A stretch of 17,154 nucleotides of DNA, taken from contig DFBM01000113.1 of NCBI GenBank assembly GCA_002366645.1, positions 1-17,154 on the forward strand, given 5' to 3'. A program made the translations under genes and the position numbers. Positions 6,488 to 12,691 of this stretch are shown here, one piece after another. The stretch's first letter is position 1, and the number at the start of each line of letters is the position of its first letter. Origin of the DNA: Rhodobacterales bacterium UBA3080 (GTDB lineage Bacteria > Pseudomonadota > Alphaproteobacteria > Rhodobacterales > Rhodobacteraceae). Under the pieces are notes generated by a model. It worked only from the letters and a program-made list of their open reading frames with translations, searched no databases and was not told the origin of the DNA.

Positions 6488-7438
6488 ATGGCTAAGGCAT
6501 TCGCGTCGCAAGGCGATATGGAAGACAAGAAAATCAGTTTCACCGAGGTGGGGCGTGATCTTTGGGCGTTTACCGCCGAGGGCGATCCGAATACCGGTGT
6601 GATTATTGGCGATGACAGCGTGATGATCGTCGATGCGCAGGCGACTCCGCGTATGGCGAACCGCGTGATCGAGGAAATTCGGAAAGTTACCGACAAGCCG
6701 ATCAAATATGTGGTACTGTCGCATTATCATGCGGTGCGTGTGTTGGGCGCTTCGGCTTACGGCGCCGAGCAGATTATCATGTCCGACAAGGCTGGCGCGA
6801 TGGTTTCCGAGCGCGGGCAGGAAGATTGGGACAGCGAGTTCCAGCGTTTTCCACGTCTGTTTCAGGGACACGAGAGCATTCCGGGCCTGACGCGTCCAAC
6901 CATGACTTTTGCTGGCAAGATGTCGGTTTATCTTGGTAAGCGACGCGTTGATCTGATGCATCTGGGGCGCGCGCATACCGCAGGCGATATCGTTGCATGG
7001 GTCGCGGACGAGCAGGTTATGTTTACGGGTGACATCGTTGAATACCACTCGGCGTGTTATTGTGGCGATGGGCATTTTGCCGATTGGGGCAATACGCTCG
7101 ACGCGATCAAAGCGTTCCGGCCACGGGCGATTGCGCCGGGCCGCGGCGATGCGTTGGTGGGTGACGACATGGTTAACGCCGCCATCGAGAACACGCGCGA
7201 TTTTGTTGAAAGCACTTATTGGCCAGCGGCTGCGGTTGCGGCGCGCGGTGGCAGTCTGAAAGAAGCATGGGATGCGGTTCGGGCGGAGTGTGACCCGAAG
7301 TTCGCGGACTACGCGATTTACGAACACTGCCTGCCGTTCAATGTGGCACGGGCTTATGACGAGGCGTTGGGCATGGATAATCCGCGCATCTGGACGGCCG
7401 AACGCGATTTGGAAATGTGGGCTGATTTACAGGGGTAA
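6488..7438 (+). CDS. Metallo-beta-lactamase-fold protein with reduced metal site
   Basis: A 316-residue MBL-fold protein (glyoxalase II-like superfamily). The expected HxHxDH motif reads H79-Y-H81-A-V83-R84, so the first two histidines remain while Asp and His of the second metal site are gone. His163 (GRAHTAGD) and the bridging Asp182 (FTGD) are kept, but the last ligand, normally PGHG, is Arg219 in PGRG. One metal could still bind through His79, His81 and His163; the usual dinuclear site could not form. The C-terminal third (from about 240) has GGSLKEAWDAVRAECDPKFADYAIYEHC and is not part of the fold core. It sits 9 bp after fahA and 3 bp before the hydroxylase gene, so it is surely co-expressed. 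Its reaction is unknown; thioester or lactone hydrolysis, or a non-hydrolytic role, are possible. Confidence 0.9.
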   Translation: MAKAFASQGDMEDKKISFTEVGRDLWAFTAEGDPNTGVIIGDDSVMIVDAQATPRMANRVIEEIRKVTDKPIKYVVLSHYHAVRVLGASAYGAEQIIMSDKAGAMVSERGQEDWDSEFQRFPRLFQGHESIPGLTRPTMTFAGKMSVYLGKRRVDLMHLGRAHTAGDIVAWVADEQVMFTGDIVEYHSACYCGDGHFADWGNTLDAIKAFRPRAIAPGRGDALVGDDMVNAAIENTRDFVESTYWPAAAVAARGGSLKEAWDAVRAECDPKFADYAIYEHCLPFNVARAYDEALGMDNPRIWTAERDLEMWADLQG

Positions 7439-7441
7439 GTT

Positions 7442-9046
7442 ATGAACAAGATATTCGAGACACCGCTTTATCCTTACGTCCGCTCGGCGGATCAGGACGA
7501 AACGCAGCCGGTTCGCCGCCCTGTGGTGATCATCGGGGCAGGTCCGATTGGATTGGCCGCGGCGATTGATCTGGCGCAGCAGGATGTGCCGGTGGTGGTG
7601 CTCGATGATAACGATAAGGTCAGCAACGGCTCGCGGGCGATTTGTTTTGCGAAACGACCGTTGGAGATTCTGGACCGTCTGGGTTGCGGCGATGTGATGG
7701 TCGAAAAGGGTGTGACGTGGAGTGTTGGCAAGGTATTCGGCGGCGACAGCCCGATTTACGGATTCGACCTGCTGCCGGAGGCGGGGTACAAGCGGCCTGC
7801 TTTCATCAATTTGCAGCAGTATTATCTGGAGGAGTATCTGGTAGCGCGAGTGCGGGCGCTTCAGGCGGAAGGCAAGGATATCGATCTTCGGGGCGGCAAT
7901 CGTGTTGTTGCTATCGGATCGCATACAGAGCATGTGACGCTGGAAATCGAGACTCCGGACGGGCCGTATATTCTGGAAGCGGAGTGGCTGATTGCCGGTG
8001 ACGGGGCTGGCTCGCCAACGCGGCGGATGCTGGGGATCGATTTTGTCGGGCGGGTGTTCGAGGATAATTTCCTGATCGCGGATGTGATCATGGAGGCGGA
8101 TTTCCCGACGGAGCGCTGGTTCTGGTTTGACCCGCCTTTCAACCGCGGGCAATCGGCCTTGCTGCATAAACAGCCGGACAACGTCTGGCGCATTGATTTG
8201 CAGCTTGGCTGGGACATTGACCGCGAGGCGGAGAAAAAGCCGGAGAACGTGATCCCTCGCCTTAAAGCGATGCTGGGCGAGGATGCGAAATTCGAGCTGG
8301 AGTGGGTCTCGATCTACACGTTCCAGTGTCGGCGGATGGAGTCTTTCCGGCATGGGCGGGTTCTGTTTGCGGGGGATGCCGCACATCAGGTTAGCCCGTT
8401 CGGAGCGCGTGGGGCGAATTCCGGGTTCGAGGATGTCGACAATCTGGTCTGGAAGCTGAAGCTGGTGATTGACGGTTTGGCACCGGAGAGCTTGCTCGAT
8501 TCCTATAATAGCGAACGAACCTATGGTGCCGATGAAAACATTCTGAATTCGACAAGGGCCACGGATTTTATCACGCCGAAGTCGGATGCCAGCAAAGCGC
8601 TGCGGGACGCGGTGCTGGGACTGGCGAAGGAATACGATTTCGCCAAGTCGATGGTAAATTCAGGACGTTTGGCGCGGCCCTGCACCTATGACGGCTCGGT
8701 TCTGAACGGGGCGGATACGGACTTGCCCCGCCGGACAAGGCCGGGTTCCACGGCGGCGGATGCACCGTTCGGGGATGGCTGGCTGATCGACAAGCTGGGC
8801 GGTGGATTCCAGTTGCTGGCGATTGATGTCGAAGTGCCGGACGCGCTGGAGGTGGATGGGGTTGCTATCTCGGCGCTGAAGCTGGCCGCCAAGGGCGCGC
8901 CGGAACTGGCGGAGCGATATCTCGGCGATGCGAAGGGTGCGGTGTATTTGATGCGGCCGGATCAAGTCGTCGCGGCACGTTGGACCGAATATGACGAGGC
9001 GGCGGTGGTCGCGGCCGTTAACACCGCAACAGGGAGGGCGAAATGA
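7442..9046 (+). CDS. FAD-dependent aromatic hydroxylase (PHBH/MhpA type)
   Basis: The 534-residue protein belongs to the single-component flavoprotein monooxygenases (PF01494). FAD motif 1, GAGPIG, is at residues 32-37, with the acidic end of the second strand at LDDN (54-57). SRAICFAKRPLEIL matches the SRAxxxxxRTLEIL segment of phenol and 3-hydroxyphenylpropionate hydroxylases. The DG motif appears in IAGDGAGSPTRR and the GD motif in VLFAGDAAHQVSPFGARGAN near residue 310. A thioredoxin-like C-terminal part common in MhpA-type enzymes is probably present. Such enzymes use NAD(P)H and O2 to put a hydroxyl ortho or para on a phenolic ring. It has an AGGGG ribosome site, starts 3 bp after the MBL gene and overlaps the next gene. 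The substrate is inferred to be an aromatic acid feeding the fumarylacetoacetate branch. Confidence 0.92.
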   Translation: MNKIFETPLYPYVRSADQDETQPVRRPVVIIGAGPIGLAAAIDLAQQDVPVVVLDDNDKVSNGSRAICFAKRPLEILDRLGCGDVMVEKGVTWSVGKVFGGDSPIYGFDLLPEAGYKRPAFINLQQYYLEEYLVARVRALQAEGKDIDLRGGNRVVAIGSHTEHVTLEIETPDGPYILEAEWLIAGDGAGSPTRRMLGIDFVGRVFEDNFLIADVIMEADFPTERWFWFDPPFNRGQSALLHKQPDNVWRIDLQLGWDIDREAEKKPENVIPRLKAMLGEDAKFELEWVSIYTFQCRRMESFRHGRVLFAGDAAHQVSPFGARGANSGFEDVDNLVWKLKLVIDGLAPESLLDSYNSERTYGADENILNSTRATDFITPKSDASKALRDAVLGLAKEYDFAKSMVNSGRLARPCTYDGSVLNGADTDLPRRTRPGSTAADAPFGDGWLIDKLGGGFQLLAIDVEVPDALEVDGVAISALKLAAKGAPELAERYLGDAKGAVYLMRPDQVVAARWTEYDEAAVVAAVNTATGRAK

Positions 9047-9240
9047 GTAGCTTGAATACAGAGCCGAACTTGGCTGATCCCGATGACTTCTATGCGGAGC
9101 TTCTGGAGATGCTTGATGACAAAGACGAGAAACAAAGCCGCGAGATTCACGCGCGTTTGATCCTGTTGTTGTCGAACCACATCGGGGATCGTGAGATATT
9201 GAGTGAAGCTATGAAAATTGCAGCGAAGGCTGCTGGATAA
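9043..9240 (+). CDS. DUF2783 small protein
   Basis: A 65-residue acidic, helical protein: DPDDFYAELLEML, then HARLILLLSNHIGDREIL. This agrees with the DUF2783 family as I remember it, a small family often found beside FAD hydroxylases. Its ATG overlaps the hydroxylase TGA (ATGA at 9043-9046), so translation is coupled and roughly one copy per hydroxylase is expected. There are no cysteines, signal peptide or membrane segment. Because coupling this tight often marks subunits, a stabilising or regulatory partner of the hydroxylase is a reasonable guess, but no function is established that I know of. Confidence 0.82.
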   Translation: MSSLNTEPNLADPDDFYAELLEMLDDKDEKQSREIHARLILLLSNHIGDREILSEAMKIAAKAAG

Positions 9241-9253
9241 AGGGGAATATACA

Positions 9254-9793
9254 ATGAAAGTCGAACAAATTCACCACGTGGCCTATCGGTGCAAAGACGC
9301 CAAGGAGACGGTCGAATGGTATGGCAAGATGCTGAACATGGATTTCATCTTGGCGATTGCCGAGGATCGCGTGCCGTCCACTCATGCGCCGGACCCCTAC
9401 ATGCATGTGTTTATCGACGCTGGCAAAGGGAATGTCTTGGCGTTTTTCGAACTTCCGACGCAGCCCGAAATGGGGCGGGATCTGAATACGCCCGTGTGGG
9501 TGCAGCATATTGCGTTCAAGGTTAAAGATCGCGCCGAACTGATCGAATTCAAGGAGCATCTGGAGGCAAACGGGGTGGATGTTTTGGGGGTCACCGACCA
9601 CTCGATCTTCCATTCGATCTATTTCTTCGATCCCAATGGCCATCGGGTTGAGCTGGCGTGTCCGGACCCTGACGAGGACGCGATGCTGGCGAAGCTCGAC
9701 GAAGTTAAGTGGGAGATGCTGGAAGAGTGGTCGAAGACCAAAAAGGCCCCCAAGCATGCGGAATGGATGCATTCGAAAGAGCTTAACAGCTAG
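9254..9793 (+). CDS. VOC-family metalloenzyme with glyoxalase I-like ligand set
   Basis: The ATG at 9254 has AGGGGA 7 nt upstream, 13 bp after the DUF2783 stop. The 179-residue product has two beta-alpha-beta-beta-beta modules: VEQIHHVAYRCKDAKETVEWY (3-23) and VQHIAFKVKDRAELIEFKEHL (83-103). Likely metal ligands are His8, Glu66 (FFELP), His85 (VQHIAF) and Glu133 (HRVEL), the H-E-H-E order of bacterial glyoxalase I. Extradiol dioxygenases of the same fold use two His and one Glu, which this protein also has. The tail from about 140 is charged and helical. In this operon it could be the ring-cleaving dioxygenase or the cis-trans isomerase before fumarylacetoacetase. It is the last gene of the operon, and its stop abuts that of cobD. 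Confidence 0.88.
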   Translation: MKVEQIHHVAYRCKDAKETVEWYGKMLNMDFILAIAEDRVPSTHAPDPYMHVFIDAGKGNVLAFFELPTQPEMGRDLNTPVWVQHIAFKVKDRAELIEFKEHLEANGVDVLGVTDHSIFHSIYFFDPNGHRVELACPDPDEDAMLAKLDEVKWEMLEEWSKTKKAPKHAEWMHSKELNS

Positions 9794-10711
9794 TTAAAAT
9801 ACCAGCGCTGTCGCGGCGAGGATTGCGACGGCGACCAGCCAGCTGCGCCAGAGAACCCTGACCGAGGCTTCGATATCCATCGGTCCGAGGGGCTTGCGGC
9901 CTAGCGGATTCACCCACGGCAGATCGGTCATGGCGCCGTTATAGCTACGCGGGCCGGAAATCGCGATTCCGAGCACGCCAGCCATAGCAGCTTCGGGCCA
10001 GCCGGCGTTGGGCGAGCGATGGTGCTGCGCGTCGGCCTGCATAACGTCCCACGCCGCTTGCGACCAGTAGGCAAGGCAAATCAGGCCGCCGGTAAGGCGG
10101 GCCGGAGCCCAGTTGATGATATCGTCGAGACGGGCTGCAGCCTTGCCGAATTCTTCGTACCGCTCATTACGGTGTCCGATCATGCTGTCGGCAGTGTTGA
10201 TGACTTTGTAAACCACGATCCCCGGTAGGCCGAAGAGCAAGAACCAGAAAGCGGGCGCGATCACCCCGTCGGAGAAATTTTCAGCGGCGCTCTCGATCGC
10301 GCCACGGGCGACGGCGCTTTCGTCGAGGTTTTCCGGGTCGCGCCCGACGATCATTGAAACGGCGCGGCGTCCCTCGGACAGGCTGCGGCGCAGGGCGTCG
10401 GCGACTTCGGTGACATGTTGGGTCAGGCTTCGCTGTGCGAGCAGAATGGCGGCGGCGATAGCCTCAAAAAGACCAGCGTCGGGGATGGCGGTGATCAGCA
10501 AGCTGACAACCAGCGCGCCTCCGATCAGTATGGAAATCGCGGCAGTGCCGGCACGACGGCGGTTTTCGCCGTGGTTCAGACGATTGTCGAGCCATTCGAC
10601 GGCACGCCCCATCACAGTCGCCGGATGAGGTAGGCGCGACCAGAGCCAATCCGGTTCCCCGAGAATTGCATCAAGTAGAAGCGCTATTAGTAGTAGCTCG
10701 AGTGTGGTCAT
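9794..10711 (-). CDS. cobD: Adenosylcobinamide-phosphate synthase (CobD/CbiB)
   Basis: The 305-residue integral membrane protein attaches (R)-1-aminopropan-2-ol or its phosphate to adenosylcobyric acid, giving adenosylcobinamide (phosphate) in vitamin B12 synthesis. Family signatures are GEPDWLWSRLPHPATVMG near the N-terminus, NFSDGVIAPAFWFLLFGLPG in the middle, and NTADSMIGHRNERYEEFGKAAARLDD. Hydrophobic stretches occur at residues 2-15, about 55-95, 160-175 and at the C-terminus. The ATG at 10711 has only a weak AGAG ribosome site. No other cobalamin gene is present, and no B12 riboswitch was recognised upstream. The stop TAA directly abuts the VOC stop, leaving no room for a terminator between the two convergent genes. 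Confidence 0.95.
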   Translation of the reverse strand: MTTLELLLIALLLDAILGEPDWLWSRLPHPATVMGRAVEWLDNRLNHGENRRRAGTAAISILIGGALVVSLLITAIPDAGLFEAIAAAILLAQRSLTQHVTEVADALRRSLSEGRRAVSMIVGRDPENLDESAVARGAIESAAENFSDGVIAPAFWFLLFGLPGIVVYKVINTADSMIGHRNERYEEFGKAAARLDDIINWAPARLTGGLICLAYWSQAAWDVMQADAQHHRSPNAGWPEAAMAGVLGIAISGPRSYNGAMTDLPWVNPLGRKPLGPMDIEASVRVLWRSWLVAVAILAATALVF

Positions 10712-10950
10712 TTGGTGGTCTCTGTCTTCTGGCCGACAAATATCGAAAAAATCAATATCATCGCGATGGCTGCTCGGCTATTCATTTGTTAAGGATTAGT
10801 GGGCGATAATCCTGATTATCCAATGGGTTATGTTGTATGTATAGCATTTTTAACCACAACATATAGCCCGTTAATCATTTGTTAATACATTTGGTAAATA
10901 TTTACATAATTGTTAACGGAAATTTATAGATTCGATTACCGGAGAAAGTG
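10712..10950. promoter_or_regulatory. AT-rich divergent promoter region with several palindromes
   Basis: Between cobD and the receiver gene lie 239 AT-rich bases. Visible are GATAATC-CT-GATTATC at 10805-10820, an 8-bp inverted repeat TATGTTGT/ACAACATA at 10829-10836 and 10856-10863 with a 19-nt loop, and the perfect 12-bp palindrome GTAAATATTTAC at 10894-10905. A further GTTAAC is at 10912-10917. The density of symmetric sites is far above that of the other gaps in this window and suggests multi-factor control. Confidence 0.55.
10871..10885 (+). promoter_or_regulatory. CtrA-type binding site
   Basis: TTAA (10871-10874) and TTAA (10882-10885) are separated by exactly 7 bp, the full consensus for the alphaproteobacterial cell-cycle/motility regulator CtrA. 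The site ends 65 bp before the ATG of the receiver gene, a position suited to activation. A chance match in AT-rich DNA cannot be excluded. Confidence 0.6.
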
Positions 10951-11343
10951 ATGCGGATACTGCTGGTGCAGCATAACGAAGACCTGTCAAACTTGTGGAC
11001 GCGCTTTTTGCAGCGGCAAGGAGTCGAGGTTGTGCAGGCCGCTACGCAGGGCGAGGCGATAAACCTGTTGCGGTTCGAGGCTTTCGATGCGCTGGTTCTG
11101 GATCTCGTGTTACCTGATGGCGGCGCGATCGCCATTTCGGATTTTGCGACCTATCGGTTCCCGGATGTGCCAATTATCGCGGTCACGAGCACCAGTTTCT
11201 TCTCGGACGGATCTATATTCGATTTGATCCCCAACGCCCGCAGCCTGATGCGGACGCCGTTGCGACCCGACGATCTGGCGGCTGTTCTGGAGCATTATGT
11301 TCCGAAGAAAACCGACACCATCACCGAAAACCAAGTGGCCTAG
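10951..11343 (+). CDS. Stand-alone response-regulator receiver protein, degenerate active site
   Basis: The ATG at 10951 is preferred over the GTG just before it because GGAGA (10941-10945) then lies 5 nt away. The 130-residue product is one receiver domain with no output domain. The phospho-acceptor Asp51 is present in ALVLDLVLPDGG, and Thr79/Ser80 in IIAVTS is in place. The acidic pair that holds Mg2+ is replaced (VQHNED, residues 6-11, instead of VDD), and the conserved Lys before Pro is Thr102 (RTPLRPDDL). Phosphorylation by the usual chemistry is therefore doubtful. It may act as a phosphorylation-independent adaptor or a sink for a kinase. A perfect CtrA-type site lies upstream. No histidine kinase is nearby. 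Confidence 0.87.
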   Translation: MRILLVQHNEDLSNLWTRFLQRQGVEVVQAATQGEAINLLRFEAFDALVLDLVLPDGGAIAISDFATYRFPDVPIIAVTSTSFFSDGSIFDLIPNARSLMRTPLRPDDLAAVLEHYVPKKTDTITENQVA

Positions 11344-11365
11344 TGCCGCGGATTTTCGCATAATT

Positions 11366-11380
11366 GTAACTTGACGTTAA
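11366..11380 (+). promoter_or_regulatory. Near-consensus CtrA-type site
   Basis: GTAA (11366-11369), 7 bp, then TTAA (11377-11380): seven of the eight defining bases of TTAA-N7-TTAA. It ends 45 bp upstream of the ATG at 11426. A TTGACG (11371-11376) overlaps it and could be a -35 element. Confidence 0.4.
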
Positions 11381-11425
11381 GATGTTATTGGCAAACGATA
11401 GGCCGGTACCAAGACGGAGTTAACG

Positions 11426-11773
11426 ATGGAAACCCATTTTTCGGCAGATGTAATGGCGGGCTTGCAAAAAGCGCGCATGAAAGACGCAATCAAGAAGAAC
11501 CGGCTGCGCGTGCACGACGGCGAGGCGGAGCATGCAGTACTCAAAATCTGGGAGAGCGGCTTTTCGATGGTGGCGGGAAATGCGCCGCATTTGCGCGGGT
11601 TTGTTGACCTTTTTGATGGCGGGCGACATTTGCTGCAATGCCTTGTAATCCATTCCGAACCCGACGGCAGCGTTATGAATTACGAGTTCAAGCGGCGGAC
11701 CGTGGCAACCGATAATGCACCCAAAGATTATGTTGTCGATGCAAATGCGCCTGTGGCGTTGATCGGCAAATAG
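11426..11773 (+). CDS. Conserved protein of unknown function
   Basis: The 115-residue protein starts with ATG after GGAG (6 nt). It has a basic helical beginning (VMAGLQKARMKDAIKKNRLRVH) and then a predicted small beta-rich domain: HAVLKIWESGFSMVAGNAPHLRGFVDLFDGGRHLLQCLVIHS, then NYEFKRRT. There is no signal peptide or membrane segment. The pattern of a short beta barrel with RGFVDLFDG recalls PilZ-like or regulatory domains, but the RxxxR and (D/N)xSxxG motifs needed for c-di-GMP are not seen, so I do not assign it. From memory, similar proteins occur across Rhodobacteraceae without a function. A near-CtrA site upstream and the neighbouring receiver gene suggest a shared regulon. Confidence 0.78.
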   Translation: METHFSADVMAGLQKARMKDAIKKNRLRVHDGEAEHAVLKIWESGFSMVAGNAPHLRGFVDLFDGGRHLLQCLVIHSEPDGSVMNYEFKRRTVATDNAPKDYVVDANAPVALIGK

Positions 11774-11827
11774 GCTTAAAGAAAACCCCAACGGACAATT
11801 GGCCTTTCACAGACACGGGGAAATACG

Positions 11828-12679
11828 ATGAGTCGCACTGTTTACGTTAACGGGGAATATCTGGCCGAAGAAGACGCCAAGATCAGCATTTTCGACCGCG
11901 GTTTTCTGATGGCTGACGGGGTTTACGAGGTTACCTCGATTCTTGACGGTAAGATGATTGACTTTGACGGGCATATGAAACGTCTGGCCCGCTCGTTGAA
12001 CGAACTGGATATGGCGACACCTACGACGGATGCCGAGCTGGAAGAAATTCACCGTAAACTGATTCTGGCGAACGATGTGAACGAAGGTCTGGTGTATCTT
12101 CAGGTAACGCGCGGTGCGGCGGATCGGGATTTTGTGTTTCCGGTGGGCGTTACGCCTAGTCTTGTTTTGTTTACGCAAACGAAGAATCTTAACAATCCGG
12201 CAATTGCCGAGGCGGGCATCAAAGTGATTTCGGTTCCCGATCTTCGCTGGGGACGCCGGGACATCAAAACCATTCAGCTGCTCGCGCCGTCGGTTGGCAA
12301 AATGGCGGCGAAGGCTGCTGGTGTCGATGATGCGTGGCTGGTTGAAGACGGGCAGGTTACGGAAGGTACGTCGAACAATGCCTACATCGTTAAAGAGGGC
12401 AAGATCATCACGCGGCATCTCTCGAACGATATCCTGAGCGGAATCACACGCGGCGCGGTTCTGCGCTTTGCACGCGAGGCGCAGATGGAAGTGGAGGAGC
12501 GGAGCTTCTCGATCGAAGAGGCGCAACAGGCGGACGAGGCATTTGTCACTTCGGCGACGACCTTTGTGCTGCCGGTTATCGAGATTGATGGCGCTGCGAT
12601 TGGCAGTGGAAAGCCCGGTCCCGTCGCGAAACGTCTGCGCGAAATCTATCTGGATGAAAGCCGTAAATCCGGAACCTGA
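11828..12679 (+). CDS. Class IV aminotransferase, D-amino-acid transaminase type
   Basis: The 283-residue fold-type IV PLP enzyme has the PLP-binding Lys147 (RRDIKTIQLL) and Glu179 (VTEGTSNNAYIV). VYVNGEYLAEEDAKISIFDRGFLMADGVYE is the usual N-terminus, with Tyr33 near the active site. Compared with Bacillus D-amino-acid transaminase, whose substrate carboxylate is held by an R-x-H pair, the matching segment here is GAADRDFVFP: Arg100 is kept but His is Phe102. The likely reaction is transfer of an amino group between D-amino acids (for example D-Ala and 2-oxoglutarate to D-Glu), but substrate range may differ; branched-chain or R-amine activity is possible in this fold. GGGGAA precedes the ATG. 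The stop codon lies in a hairpin loop (12670-12688). Confidence 0.88.
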   Translation: MSRTVYVNGEYLAEEDAKISIFDRGFLMADGVYEVTSILDGKMIDFDGHMKRLARSLNELDMATPTTDAELEEIHRKLILANDVNEGLVYLQVTRGAADRDFVFPVGVTPSLVLFTQTKNLNNPAIAEAGIKVISVPDLRWGRRDIKTIQLLAPSVGKMAAKAAGVDDAWLVEDGQVTEGTSNNAYIVKEGKIITRHLSNDILSGITRGAVLRFAREAQMEVEERSFSIEEAQQADEAFVTSATTFVLPVIEIDGAAIGSGKPGPVAKRLREIYLDESRKSGT

Positions 12680-12688
12680 CTGGTTCCG
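12670..12688. terminator. Hairpin over the aminotransferase stop codon
   Basis: CGGAACC (12670-12676) and GGTTCCG (12682-12688) form a perfect 7-bp stem with loop TGACT, which holds the TGA stop. It lies between convergent genes only 12 bp apart. There is no U-tract, so it is at best a weak bidirectional terminator. Confidence 0.4.
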
Positions 12689-12691
12689 AGG

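Noticed and set aside
6356..7327. Open frame of 323 codons on the minus strand
   Set aside because: It is antisense to the MBL-fold gene and the end of fahA, with no recognisable domain.
7427..8386. Open frame of 319 codons on the minus strand
   Set aside because: It is antisense to the FAD hydroxylase, whose motifs are unmistakable; its composition is typical of a shadow frame.
10712..10800. Cobalamin riboswitch upstream of cobD
   Set aside because: No B12-box-like sequence or extended GC-rich fold was seen; the region is AT-rich.
11344..11425. Clear sigma70 promoter for the orphan gene
   Set aside because: TTGACG is a fair -35, but no acceptable -10 is found 16-18 bp downstream.
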